Counted from the stretch's first letter, positions 44,943-54,075 are shown. The stretch: DNA of 64,000 nt from JBIQJD01 sp044507695 (GCA_044507695.1 JBIQJD010000003.1:62001-126000); one strand, 5' to 3'. Program-made: numbers and translations. Notes: a model not told the origin generated them from the sequence alone.

Positions 44943-46988
44943 TTGGAGGAACTTGTAAGAAGAATAAAATGGGAGGATGATTCACCAAAAAATTCCGAAT
45001 CTTTTTTAACCCGTGAATGGCTTGTAACAAACGGATTGGGCGGTTATGCATCGGGTACAATCTCAGGAGTTGTTACAAGAAGATATCACGGCTTGCTTAT
45101 TGCGGCGCTGCCTAACCCGCATGGCAGAACAGTAATGCTTAATCATATCTCAGAAAAAATTATTCTGCCGGATAAAAGAAGAATTGATATTGGTGGAGAG
45201 GAAACAAGTTTAAACGCTTTTGCAATTCACGGCATTGATTATCTTAAAGAATTCAGGCTTGAATTCGGGCTTCCGGTTTGGGTTTATAATGTTGATGGAT
45301 TTATTATTGAAAAAAGAATTCTTCTTCCGCACAAACATAATACGGTTTTAATTTCATACAGATTAATTGAGGGTTCCTCTCATGTTGAATTCTCAATCCG
45401 TCCTTCAGTTCATTTCCGCAGGCATGAAGATCGAGTGAATATAGAATTATCTGATGATTACAGGATTATAATTAAAGGGGAAAAATTTGAAATTGCCGGT
45501 GATCCGCTTCTGCCGCATTTAAAATTTCATATTTCTGATGATAATGTTTCATTGGATATACTTCAGAATCAAACACGGGAAATTTATTACCGGCTTGAAG
45601 CAAGCAGAGGTTATGAAGAAGTTGGAGAGCTTTGGAGTCCGGGTGAATTTAATATGATATTAAAAAAAGAAAACGAAGTTATCTTTACAGCCTCAACAGA
45701 AGAATGGGGAAGCATTTTAAATTATAACCCCCACATTATTCTTCAGGAAGAAATTCAACGAAGAAGAGAATTGATCTTAAAAGTACCTGACTTAAAAGAA
45801 AATACTTCAGCAGCAGAACTTGTTATTGCCGCAGAACAGTTTTTAATAACTCCGGTTGGAAGAGTTGATGAAGGGGATGTAAAGAAATCTGCTGATGAAG
45901 AAGTAAGAACAATAATTGCAGGCTATCATTGGTTTACAGATTGGGGAAGAGATACAATGATAAGTTTGGAGGGTTTAACTCTTTCAACAGGTAGATTGAA
46001 TCATGCAAAATGGATCCTAAGAACATTTGCACATTATGTGAGAAATGGTTTGCTGCCAAATTTATTTCCGGAAGGTGAACAGGAGGGATTATATCACACA
46101 GCCGATGCAAGCTTGTGGTACTTTCATGCAGTGGATAGATATTTATCTTATACAAAGGATGATGAAACTCTCATAGAAATTTTTCCAAAATTGAAAGAAA
46201 TAATTGATTATCATATTAGAGGAACTGATTTTAATATTCATGTTGATTCTGATGATGGATTACTTTACCAGGGGAAAGAACATTTTCAATTAACATGGAT
46301 GGATGCGAAAGTGGAGGATTGGGTTGTAACTCCAAGAAGAGGAAAAGCTGTTGAGATAAATGCTCTGTGGTATAATGCTCTTTGTTTATTTGTTAATTGG
46401 ATCAGACAATTGAATGGAGATAAAGCTGCAGAGCCTTATGATTATTTAATTTTTAAAGCACGTGAATCGTTCAACAAAAAGTTTTGGTATAATGAAGGCG
46501 GTTATTTGTATGATGTTATTGATGGAGAAGGAATAACGTATGATAACGCTTGCAGACCAAATCAGATTTTTGCCATTTCATTACCCAATCCAATTCTAGG
46601 TGCGGAAAAATGGGCAAGAGTCTTAAATATTGTTCAGGAAAAACTTTTAACGCCGGTTGGTTTACGTTCACTTGCACCCGGTCATCCTGATTATAAAGAA
46701 AAATATTTTGGTGATCTGCGGGCGCGTGATGCTGCATATCATCAGGGAACTGTGTGGGCATGGCTTATCGGCCCTTTTATTGATGCATGGCTGAAAGTTT
46801 ATCCCAATAAAAAAGAAGAAGCAAAAAATTTGCTTTCCGGATTTGATCTTCATTTATCTGAAGCTTGTATCGGATCTATCAGTGAAGTGTTTGATGCGGA
46901 AACTCCATTCACTCCGCGGGGCTGTATTGCACAGGCATGGAGCGTTGCTGAAGTTTTGAGATGTATGATTAACCTAAACCGGATTTAA
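44943..46988 (+). CDS. glycogen debranching enzyme (amylo-alpha-1,6-glucosidase type)
   Basis: This 681-residue protein cleaves alpha-1,6 branch points in glycogen or maltodextrins. The N-terminal domain has REWLVTNGLGGYASGTISGVVTRRYHGLLIAAL, typical of the bacterial debranching family. The C-terminal alpha/alpha barrel carries GYHWFTDWGRDTMISLEGLTL near residue 330 and TWMDAKVEDWVVTPRRGKAVEINALWYNAL, the GH133-like active-site region. The TTG start at 44943 follows AAGGAGG, and the upstream stop ends on the base before it, so it is coupled to treZ. Together they would help turn glycogen into trehalose. Confidence 0.93.
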   Translation: MEELVRRIKWEDDSPKNSESFLTREWLVTNGLGGYASGTISGVVTRRYHGLLIAALPNPHGRTVMLNHISEKIILPDKRRIDIGGEETSLNAFAIHGIDYLKEFRLEFGLPVWVYNVDGFIIEKRILLPHKHNTVLISYRLIEGSSHVEFSIRPSVHFRRHEDRVNIELSDDYRIIIKGEKFEIAGDPLLPHLKFHISDDNVSLDILQNQTREIYYRLEASRGYEEVGELWSPGEFNMILKKENEVIFTASTEEWGSILNYNPHIILQEEIQRRRELILKVPDLKENTSAAELVIAAEQFLITPVGRVDEGDVKKSADEEVRTIIAGYHWFTDWGRDTMISLEGLTLSTGRLNHAKWILRTFAHYVRNGLLPNLFPEGEQEGLYHTADASLWYFHAVDRYLSYTKDDETLIEIFPKLKEIIDYHIRGTDFNIHVDSDDGLLYQGKEHFQLTWMDAKVEDWVVTPRRGKAVEINALWYNALCLFVNWIRQLNGDKAAEPYDYLIFKARESFNKKFWYNEGGYLYDVIDGEGITYDNACRPNQIFAISLPNPILGAEKWARVLNIVQEKLLTPVGLRSLAPGHPDYKEKYFGDLRARDAAYHQGTVWAWLIGPFIDAWLKVYPNKKEEAKNLLSGFDLHLSEACIGSISEVFDAETPFTPRGCIAQAWSVAEVLRCMINLNRI

Positions 46989-47004
46989 AATTCAAATTTC
47001 TCTT

Positions 47005-47106
47005 TTAAGCTAATTCAACAAGCATATAAATTATTATGAAAAGTATTGAGAACAACCAGTAAGCTGCAACTCCTGAACCATATTCTTTTACACCTGTAAT
47101 CTTCAT
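47005..47106 (-). CDS. 33-residue single-span membrane peptide
   Basis: This tiny gene reads MKITGVKEYGSGVAAYWLFS then a hydrophobic run ILFIIIYMLVELA, giving one membrane span. GAGGG with a 4-base spacer before the ATG is a good ribosome-binding site, and codon use is like that of neighbours. It is convergent with the debranching gene. A 20-base perfect palindrome lies 47 bases upstream. The family is not recognised. It could be an accessory peptide of a membrane protein. Its reality rests on the ribosome site and single-span pattern. Confidence 0.5.
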   Translation of the reverse strand: MKITGVKEYGSGVAAYWLFSILFIIIYMLVELA

Positions 47107-47152
47107 TTTTCCCTCAAGTTTTCCTTACATCCTGTCTTATTTCTTTAGTGAA

Positions 47153-47172
47153 ATTCAATTTTAAAATTGAAT
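47153..47172. promoter_or_regulatory. 20-base perfect palindrome
   Basis: ATTCAATTTTAAAATTGAAT is self-complementary over all 10 base pairs. It lies between the stop of the desulfhydrase-like gene (47230) and the small membrane peptide (start 47106), both on the minus strand. It may be an operator for the peptide or the hairpin of a weak terminator; without a spacer it fits an operator or dyad better. Confidence 0.4.
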
Positions 47173-47229
47173 AAGCAGAATTTCAGATGATAATTTATCG
47201 GAGAAATTTATCATGAGAATTGTTTTGCA

Positions 47230-48177
47230 TCACCAGCGGAAACGATTTGGCTTAAGCAGAATTGAACTGTTAAATCCTTGCAATCCACCGGTATGAATTG
47301 CAATGATTGTTGATCCCGGTTTAAAGTATTTTTTATGAATTAAATCATAAATCCCATAAAACATTTTTGCGGTATAAATTGGTTCAATCTGAATATTATT
47401 TGTTGATTCAAATCTTCTAATGAAATCAAGTAATTGAGAATTGTACTTTGCATAACCGCCGAAATGATAATCCAAATTAATATCCCAATTAATTTTTCTT
47501 TTAACTTCAGCTTCTGATAAAAAATGTGATACATTATCCTTTAAAAAAGTACCTCCTTTTAAAACGGAAAAACCCAGTGCAAACTGAATTTCATTTAAGG
47601 CGGAAATAATTCCTGCAATTGTTCCACCGGTGCCGCATGGAAGACAGATATAATCAAATGGAACGGTGATGCCGGATAATATTTCTGCAGTTCCTTTTAC
47701 TGCAAGAGTGTTTGACCCTCCCTCGGGAAGAACATATACATCTCCAAATTTCTCGTTAATCTTTTTCAGAAACTCAGAATCATTTTTCTTTCTGTATTCG
47801 CTTCTGCTTATGTAGTGGAGTTCCATTCCATTGTTAACTGCAAACTTTAAAGTAGGATTTAGCGGGAGATGTTCTTCTCCACGGATGATTCCGGTTGTTT
47901 TGAATCCAAAAATTTTACCTGCTGAAGCAAGTGCATAAATATGATTTGAAAAAGCTCCGCCAAATGAAAGTAGAGAATTGAAATTTTTTTCTGCCGCATC
48001 TATCAAATTATATTTCAGTTTGTACCACTTATTTCCTGATAATGCGGGGTGAATTAGATCCTCTCTTTTTATATAAAGATTTATACCTGAACTCAGTATT
48101 AATGGATCATCAATTTTTTGAAGCGGTGCATCTTCCAGCTTGAAATTTTTGATATCTGAAATTTTTTGGTTCAACAT
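47230..48177 (-). CDS. PLP-dependent D-cysteine desulfhydrase / ACC deaminase-like enzyme
   Basis: This 315-residue fold-type II PLP enzyme has the PLP lysine Lys50 in SGNKWYKLKYNL. The following SFGGAFSNHIYALASAGKIFG holds the Ser-Asn substrate loop. The phosphate-binding CGTGGTIAG and the late AIHTGGLQGF segments also match. The family covers D-cysteine desulfhydrases and 1-aminocyclopropane-1-carboxylate deaminases; D-cysteine desulfhydrase is the more common activity in free-living bacteria, but residues that decide are not all clear. It is divergent from the topoisomerase gene with an 80-base gap. Confidence 0.88.
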   Translation of the reverse strand: MLNQKISDIKNFKLEDAPLQKIDDPLILSSGINLYIKREDLIHPALSGNKWYKLKYNLIDAAEKNFNSLLSFGGAFSNHIYALASAGKIFGFKTTGIIRGEEHLPLNPTLKFAVNNGMELHYISRSEYRKKNDSEFLKKINEKFGDVYVLPEGGSNTLAVKGTAEILSGITVPFDYICLPCGTGGTIAGIISALNEIQFALGFSVLKGGTFLKDNVSHFLSEAEVKRKINWDINLDYHFGGYAKYNSQLLDFIRRFESTNNIQIEPIYTAKMFYGIYDLIHKKYFKPGSTIIAIHTGGLQGFNSSILLKPNRFRW

Positions 48178-48257
48178 AATTCAAATATAATGATTGTAAA
48201 CACAGTGAAGAACTTGTGGTTTAATTATCTACTCATAAAATCTTAAATAAAATTTTA

Positions 48258-49343
48258 TTGGAAATAACAGTGAACAAATTAGACAAAATATTCAATCAGC
48301 TTCCCGTTGATCCTGCCGATGCTGCTGAATCAGCAGAACTCCGATATGTGTGTGATACTGATCCAGGTTATACAAGAAAGAGGAGAGGAAAAGGATTTGT
48401 GATTGTTGATTCAACAAACAAAATTACCACCGATAAAAAAATAATTGAGAGAATTAACTCACTTGTTATTCCTCCCGCATGGTCTAACGTTTGGATTTGC
48501 AAATATTCAAACGGGCATATTCAGGCAACCGGCAGAGATGCAAAAGGAAGAAAGCAATACATTTATCATACAAAATGGGATGAAATAAGAAATCAAACAA
48601 AATTTTTCAGGCTAATTAAATTTGCTGAATCACTCACTGAAATACGGCGCAGAGTTAATGCTGATTTGCGCAAACACGGGTTACCGCGTGAAAAAGTTCT
48701 TGCCGTTATTACACATTTGCTGGAAGAATCTTTGATCAGAATTGGAAATAAAGAATACATTTCGAATGGTTCATTCGGTTTAACAACATTGAAGGATAAA
48801 CATCTTGTTTCAAACGGAGGCAGCTTTCAGCTTCAGTTTGTAGGAAAAAGCAGAAAGAAATGGAAGGTTGATATTCTTAACAAACGAATAGCAAAAATTG
48901 TTAAGCAATGCCAGGAACTGCCAGGCCAGGATTTATTCCAATACATTGATGATAAAGGCAGACAGTGTAATGTTTCATCAACAGATGTAAACAATTACTT
49001 GTGTGAGATAATCGGGGAAAATTTTACTGCAAAAGATTTCAGAACGTGGGGAGGAACTGTTTACGCTGCAATTGCTTTATTTAATGCAGGCAAAGCAGAA
49101 TCAGAAAAAGATGAGAAGAAAAAAATTAATCTTGCTGTTAAAAATGTTGCATCACTACTGAATAACACAGTTGCAATCTGCCGAAGTTATTATATCCATC
49201 CGCATATATTTGAAGCCTACCGCGATGCTTCATTGTTCAAACTAATGAAAAGTAAAAAATCAAACAGCAAAAATTCACCGGATAAATTAAGCAGAGAAGA
49301 ATTATCCGTTTTGAAGATTCTGAAATCCAGGCTAAAAAAATAG
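48258..49343 (+). CDS. type IB DNA topoisomerase
   Basis: This 361-residue eukaryotic/poxvirus-like topoisomerase relaxes supercoils by forming a 3'-phosphotyrosine link. It starts with the N-terminal domain (RYVCDTDPGYTRKRRGKGFVIVDS, IPPAWSNVWICKYSNGHIQATGRDAKGRKQYIYH). The catalytic core includes LEESLIRIGNKEYISNGSFGLTTL, RTWGGTVYA and the active tyrosine in CRSYYIHP (Tyr311 or Tyr312, most likely the second). The start is uncertain: TTG 48258 or GTG 48270, neither with a strong ribosome site. This family is patchily spread in bacteria, which suggests past transfer. Confidence 0.92.
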   Translation: MEITVNKLDKIFNQLPVDPADAAESAELRYVCDTDPGYTRKRRGKGFVIVDSTNKITTDKKIIERINSLVIPPAWSNVWICKYSNGHIQATGRDAKGRKQYIYHTKWDEIRNQTKFFRLIKFAESLTEIRRRVNADLRKHGLPREKVLAVITHLLEESLIRIGNKEYISNGSFGLTTLKDKHLVSNGGSFQLQFVGKSRKKWKVDILNKRIAKIVKQCQELPGQDLFQYIDDKGRQCNVSSTDVNNYLCEIIGENFTAKDFRTWGGTVYAAIALFNAGKAESEKDEKKKINLAVKNVASLLNNTVAICRSYYIHPHIFEAYRDASLFKLMKSKKSNSKNSPDKLSREELSVLKILKSRLKK

Positions 49344-49474
49344 TTACAGATTGTGGAATTTTTTGGAATGTTTTTTAATATTCAATCCTGTTTTGAGAAA
49401 ATTTTTTACATCCAGTTTCAATTCACCCTCTGAAGAATTGATTTCCATTCATTATAAATAATAAAGGAATTCAC

Positions 49475-50821
49475 ATGCAGCAGCAACTACAGGAAATTCT
49501 AAATGAAATTAGTGCATTTGTTTGGGGGCCGCCATTACTAATTTTATTAGTTGGCACCGGAGTATATCTTACTTTTCTTTTAAGAGGACTCCAGTTCACA
49601 AAGCTTTTTCATTCACTCTGGCTTGCATTAGTTAAACGGAAAGAAGAATCAGATGAACCAGGAGATATAACACATTTCCAGGCGCTGATGACTGCGCTTG
49701 CTGCAACAGTTGGAACAGGAAATATTGCCGGCGTTGCTGCCGCAATTGCTGTTGGCGGGCCTGGTGCATTATTCTGGATGTGGATTACAGGTTTGTTTGG
49801 TATGGCTACAAAATATGCAGAGGCAGTGCTTGCAGTTAAATACAGGGAAGTTGATGATTTGGGTACAATGAGCGGCGGACCCATGTATTACATTACAAAA
49901 GGCTTAAAACAAAAATGGCTTGGAGTAATTTTTGCTATCTTTGCTTCTGTTGCTGCTTTCGGAATCGGAAACATGGTTCAATCAAATTCCGTTGCGGATG
50001 CAGTTCAGCATTCTTTTAATATTCCTGTTGAAATAACCGGGATCATACTTGCAGTATTAACTGCGCTTGTTGTTCTTGGCGGAATTAAGAGCATCGGGAG
50101 GGTTACCGGTATCTTTGTTCCGATTATGATAGTCTTTTATGTACTTGCTTCCTTGTTTGTGGTGGTAATTCACATTGAATCAATACCTTATATATTCAAA
50201 TTAATCATTACTGAAGCATTCACTCCCACTGCAGCAAGCGGAGGATTTTTAGGTGCAACAGTAATGTTATCAATAAGAATGGGAGTAGCCCGCGGAGTAT
50301 TTTCAAACGAATCCGGATTGGGCAGTGCGCCCATTGCTGCTGCTGCCGCACAAACGAAGCATCCAGTAACTCAGGCACTTGTTTCCATGACACAAACATT
50401 TATTGATACAATCGTTATTTGTTCATTTACAGGTTTTGCAATTCTTGTAAGCGGAGTTTGGGATTCAGGTTTAACCGGTGTGCCTCTTACTTCAAATGCA
50501 TTTTCTACTGCTTTGCCTGGCGAGTGGGGCGGTTACATAGTTTCACTTGGAATAATTCTCTTTGCATATTCAACAATTTTGGGCTGGTGTTATTACGGTG
50601 AAAAATCACTTGAATTTCTTTTAGGCTCAAAATCTGTTGTACCTTATAGGATGCTTTTTGTTATTGCTGTGTTTTTAGGTGCAGTTGCAAAGCTTGATGT
50701 TGTTTGGTCTTTTGCTGATGTGATGAACGGATTGATGGCAGTACCTAATTTAATTGCTTTACTTGGATTAGGAGGCGTTGTTGCTGCAGAGACAAGAAAT
50801 TATCTTAAAGAGAAGAAGTAA
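49475..50821 (+). CDS. alanine/glycine:cation symporter (AGCS family)
   Basis: This 448-residue inner-membrane protein of about ten or eleven spans imports alanine or glycine with Na+ (or H+). It carries the family signature GGPGALFWMWITGLFGMATKYAEA and conserved TVGTGNIAGVAAAIAVGGPG, NESGLGSAPIAAAAAQT and the late GWCYYGEKS. Length and N-terminal span (VWGPPLLILLVGTGVYLTFLLRGLQF) are typical. TAAAGGA upstream of the ATG is its ribosome site. It is followed by a strong bidirectional terminator and, on the other strand, two tiny membrane proteins that share a motif. Confidence 0.95.
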   Translation: MQQQLQEILNEISAFVWGPPLLILLVGTGVYLTFLLRGLQFTKLFHSLWLALVKRKEESDEPGDITHFQALMTALAATVGTGNIAGVAAAIAVGGPGALFWMWITGLFGMATKYAEAVLAVKYREVDDLGTMSGGPMYYITKGLKQKWLGVIFAIFASVAAFGIGNMVQSNSVADAVQHSFNIPVEITGIILAVLTALVVLGGIKSIGRVTGIFVPIMIVFYVLASLFVVVIHIESIPYIFKLIITEAFTPTAASGGFLGATVMLSIRMGVARGVFSNESGLGSAPIAAAAAQTKHPVTQALVSMTQTFIDTIVICSFTGFAILVSGVWDSGLTGVPLTSNAFSTALPGEWGGYIVSLGIILFAYSTILGWCYYGEKSLEFLLGSKSVVPYRMLFVIAVFLGAVAKLDVVWSFADVMNGLMAVPNLIALLGLGGVVAAETRNYLKEKK

Positions 50822-50831
50822 AAAAATAAAA

Positions 50832-50867
50832 ATGCACGTAGTTAACCCTTAAATTAATTACGTGCAT
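50832..50867. terminator. bidirectional intrinsic terminator after the AGCS symporter
   Basis: A stem of 14 pairs (50832-50845 with 50854-50867, one G-U) has an 8-base loop (CCCTTAAA). A-rich sequence precedes and T-rich sequence follows, so it can end transcription from both the symporter gene and the opposing small-protein genes. Confidence 0.85.
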
Positions 50868-50886
50868 ATTTTACAATACAGAAAAA

Positions 50887-51000
50887 TTATAACGTAGATT
50901 TTTTTCTTATCCTGTACGCAAAATATGATATAGCTGCTAAAATAAAAATCCCCATAAAACCGGCAGCTAATAATAGAAAAAGCTTGGAATAAATTTCCAT
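50887..51000 (-). CDS. 37-residue single-span membrane protein, paralogue A
   Basis: The peptide starts MEIYSKLFLLLAAGFMG, crosses the membrane once, and ends SYFAYRIRKKSTL. GAGG with a suitable spacer precedes the ATG. The ending nearly repeats that of the next gene upstream on this strand (SYLAYRLKRKSTL), so the two are paralogues and both are real genes. The basic tail after the span suggests it stays in the cytoplasm. Location beside an alanine symporter and the size recall small accessory subunits of transporters or oxidases, but no family is recognised. Confidence 0.65.
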   Translation of the reverse strand: MEIYSKLFLLLAAGFMGIFILAAISYFAYRIRKKSTL

Positions 51001-51010
51001 TTTTACCTCG

Positions 51011-51034
51011 TTAAGTACTGTAAATAGTACTTAA
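51011..51034. promoter_or_regulatory. inverted repeat between the two tiny membrane-protein genes
   Basis: TTAAGTACT (51011-51019) and AGTACTTAA (51026-51034) form a perfect 9-bp inverted repeat with a 6-base spacer. It lies just upstream of the ribosome site of paralogue A and right after the stop of paralogue B. It may be an mRNA hairpin that separates the two cistrons or an operator. Confidence 0.5.
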
Positions 51035-51045
51035 TTGAAATTGGA

Positions 51046-51165
51046 TTAATAATCCAGAGTGGATTTCCTTTTTAGTCTGTAAGCTAAATAGCTGCAGCCA
51101 ATAACAAGCAACAGGGTCCCCACAAAAATTACAACCGCAGTTATTGACAAAGTAGATAAAGTCAT
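51046..51165 (-). CDS. 39-residue single-span membrane protein, paralogue B
   Basis: The peptide starts MTLSTLSITAVVIFVG, has one hydrophobic span, and ends SYLAYRLKRKSTLDY. The strong GGGAGGG site 6 bases before the ATG supports translation. It shares the SYxAYRxxxKSTL ending with paralogue A 46 bases downstream, and the two are probably co-transcribed on the minus strand. Function is unknown. The S9 peptidase gene upstream ends 189 bases away, so a separate promoter is likely. Confidence 0.65.
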   Translation of the reverse strand: MTLSTLSITAVVIFVGTLLLVIGCSYLAYRLKRKSTLDY

Positions 51166-51354
51166 TTTTTGGCCCTCCCAAAAAATTTTGTGAAAATAGT
51201 TTTAAGCATAATGATGGTCTAAAAACTGTACCGAACTTAAGGAATAGATTGCGGGTAGTAAGCTTCTTTTCGCTTAAAGGTTGCAAATATTCGATAAGTG
51301 GTACAGATTTCACGTGCAGGATGTATCGATCACTTCCAGTAAAAAATAGTAAAT

Positions 51355-54075
51355 TTACCTACTGTAAATTTCACCTTTCAGCAGCCAATCAGGTGCTGGT
51401 TCATCCTTCAAATAGTGATCAAAAAATTGCTTCATCTTAATTGTATAATCAACTTTATTTGGATACTTTTTAAGATGATGAGGCTCTCCTTCATACTGAA
51501 GAAAAATAGCTTCCTTTCCTAATCTACGCATCGCAAGATATAATTCAATACTTTGAAACCACGGAACAGCTTCATCAATATCACCATGTTCTATTAAGAG
51601 GGGAGTGTTTATTTTATCAGCAAAAAATACCGGTGAATTCTCAATGAATCTTTCAGGATATTCCCACAAACTTCCGCCTATTCTGCTTTGGTATTTTTCA
51701 TATTGAAATTGTCTTGCCATTCCGGATTCCAACCTGATACCGCTATATGCGCTAATCATATTTGCAACTGGTGCACCGGCAACTGCGCAAGCAAAATAAT
51801 TCGTTTGTGTTACCATAATTGCTGTCTCATATCCGCCCCAGCTATGGCCATGCAAACCTATTCTTTTCTCATCTGCAATTCCAAGTTCAACAAGCTTTTG
51901 AACTCCCGGCACAACACATTTTGTAGCTGATAAACCGGGTCTGCCAACTTCAAATTTAACATCAGGAAGAAATACAGCGTAGCCATTGCTTGCGTAAAAA
52001 GGAAAATTAGGACGATGATTTACAACCATATCATTAAATTCAAATAACCGGTATGATGAAATTTCATAAAAGTAAACAATAACCGGATATTTTTTTGTTG
52101 GATCATAATTGCCAGGTTTAATCAAAACTCCCTGCAACGGAATTCCATCAAGACTTGTCCACTCAATCAATTCAGATGTACCCCACGCAAATCCCTTAGT
52201 TTGATTTGTAAGATTTGATAATCTCCTTGTGTTTAAAAAATTTTTATCAGCTAACCAGAGATCAGGATACTCTGTATAATTTTCTCTTGTGAACAAAAAT
52301 TTATCAGCATTTTTGGCTTTTGCTTTGTACACATATTTAAAATTTCCATCAACAAGTTTTGTCAGAGAATAATCCTTACCATTTAGTTTATATAATGCCG
52401 TATATTTTTTCTGATCATGAAATGCAGTTAAGAAAAGATCTTCATCTGATGAGAAATATTTTATATCAGCATCAAAATTTTTTATGCGGAATTGCAGATT
52501 GTTATTTCTGCCAAAACTTTTTGTAATATTTTCCCCTTCACCGGAAGCAGATTCAAATTTCCAGACATCATATTTATCATAAAGATAAAATGCTTCGCCG
52601 TTATTTATCCAGCCGCCAAATCCGTATCCCGGTGGATCAGCAGGTTCATCAAAATCTTCATTTGAAAATGATACATCAAAATCCTCTGTTAAATTTTTTG
52701 TTGAATTATTTTCAAAATTATACAGATAATAATTTTTAAATCTGTAATACACTGCATATTGTGCATCAGGTGAAAGCTGTGCTGTATTTTCAATACGCTC
52801 AACAAACTTTTTTCTTTTACCTGTTGGAAGATCAACTATATAAAAATCATAAAAACTTCCTTCCCATGTTATATACTTTAGGTATGGAACATCAGAATAG
52901 CCGAGCATATATTTATTATTATCCGTTACCTTAACATAAGGCATATCAAGATCCGCAAGCTGGATTATCTTTTTATTATCTAAAAAATAAACTGCAGTAT
53001 ATGTTTGGTCTTTAACCACCTCCCATTTTGTTTTAGCATGAGTTTTAATAATCGGATCATTCCAATGCCATACAATTAATTCTTTTCGTGAAATAATATT
53101 ATCAATATCGTATGGATCTTTTTTCGTTGTATCTTTTACTTCTTCTGAATTTTTTGGTTTATATCCAAAGAATAATCTTTCCTCATCCCTGCTCCATTCA
53201 AGCTTATTTTTTTCAGGGATAAACCATCCTTCCGGCGCTTTGGATGAAGCGGCTGCAAGTTTTAAATCACCATCCCAGATGAATAAATCAGCTTCTCTTT
53301 GTTTTTTATCTTTACTAAAAACTGATCTGATGAAAGCAAGTTTACCACTGCGGCTCCAGCTTATGCTTGTGTAAATGCCGTTATAAAGAGTATCAACTAT
53401 TATTTTTTCTACAGATGTTTCATTCAGCCTGTAAAGAAAAATTCCGTTTGATTTGCCCGTTGTATCTCCAACAGTAACGGACAGATAATTTGAAAGACTA
53501 TCAAATGCAAAATCAATTGCATTTGGTATAATCATTTCATCTTTTGAATTAAGATTACGTAAAACCAGGGTTGTGCCATTTGGTTTTTCCGCCTTCTTTT
53601 TTTTACTATCTGAATTTAAACTGTCAGGTAATTTTTCCTCACCATGTTGATAAACAATCCATTTTGAGTTTGCTGAGAAAGCAGATGATTTAACATTCTT
53701 AAAAATCAGTGAATCATTGTTTGATAAATTCAGCAGCAGCAAATCATTCACTGGTTTATCATCTTTCTTTTCTTCTGCTTCTAAAAAATCAGGAACGATA
53801 ATCCCGGAAAGCCATAAATCATTTTTAGAAAATACAGGTTTGCTTCCGACCGCAAACTTTAATTCAACTTCATTTGCAGTATTTTTAACTATTAATTCTC
53901 CATTGCCCCTATCGGGATTTGCAGTGTAGGCAATCCAATTTCCGTTATCAGAAACAGCATATTCTTTTATTTGTTTGAATTTCATTATATCTGCTAATGA
54001 TAATGTTTTTTGCTGTGCAGTTAACGGAAGCGAAAATAAAATTATTATGGCTGCAACTTTCAAGTGAATCTTCAT
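51355..54075 (-). CDS. S9-family prolyl oligopeptidase-like serine peptidase
   Basis: This 906-residue exported peptidase has a signal peptide (MKIHLKVAAIIILFSLPLTAQQ), a beta-propeller of about 600 residues with WSRDEERLFFGYKPK-type blades, and a C-terminal alpha/beta-hydrolase domain. Catalytic Ser745 is in HGHSWGGYE; the Asp lies in HGDIDEAVPW and the His in EGEPHHLKK. It should cut short peptides at the cell surface or in the periplasm, probably in peptide scavenging. The DPP4/acylaminoacyl type cannot be told apart here. Size is above that of most family members because of loops in the propeller. Confidence 0.93.
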   Translation of the reverse strand: MKIHLKVAAIIILFSLPLTAQQKTLSLADIMKFKQIKEYAVSDNGNWIAYTANPDRGNGELIVKNTANEVELKFAVGSKPVFSKNDLWLSGIIVPDFLEAEEKKDDKPVNDLLLLNLSNNDSLIFKNVKSSAFSANSKWIVYQHGEEKLPDSLNSDSKKKKAEKPNGTTLVLRNLNSKDEMIIPNAIDFAFDSLSNYLSVTVGDTTGKSNGIFLYRLNETSVEKIIVDTLYNGIYTSISWSRSGKLAFIRSVFSKDKKQREADLFIWDGDLKLAAASSKAPEGWFIPEKNKLEWSRDEERLFFGYKPKNSEEVKDTTKKDPYDIDNIISRKELIVWHWNDPIIKTHAKTKWEVVKDQTYTAVYFLDNKKIIQLADLDMPYVKVTDNNKYMLGYSDVPYLKYITWEGSFYDFYIVDLPTGKRKKFVERIENTAQLSPDAQYAVYYRFKNYYLYNFENNSTKNLTEDFDVSFSNEDFDEPADPPGYGFGGWINNGEAFYLYDKYDVWKFESASGEGENITKSFGRNNNLQFRIKNFDADIKYFSSDEDLFLTAFHDQKKYTALYKLNGKDYSLTKLVDGNFKYVYKAKAKNADKFLFTRENYTEYPDLWLADKNFLNTRRLSNLTNQTKGFAWGTSELIEWTSLDGIPLQGVLIKPGNYDPTKKYPVIVYFYEISSYRLFEFNDMVVNHRPNFPFYASNGYAVFLPDVKFEVGRPGLSATKCVVPGVQKLVELGIADEKRIGLHGHSWGGYETAIMVTQTNYFACAVAGAPVANMISAYSGIRLESGMARQFQYEKYQSRIGGSLWEYPERFIENSPVFFADKINTPLLIEHGDIDEAVPWFQSIELYLAMRRLGKEAIFLQYEGEPHHLKKYPNKVDYTIKMKQFFDHYLKDEPAPDWLLKGEIYSR

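Noticed and set aside
51011..51313. 100-codon minus-strand frame overlapping the mini-membrane genes
   Set aside because: It has no ribosome site and is out of frame with the two genes that share a motif and have strong sites.
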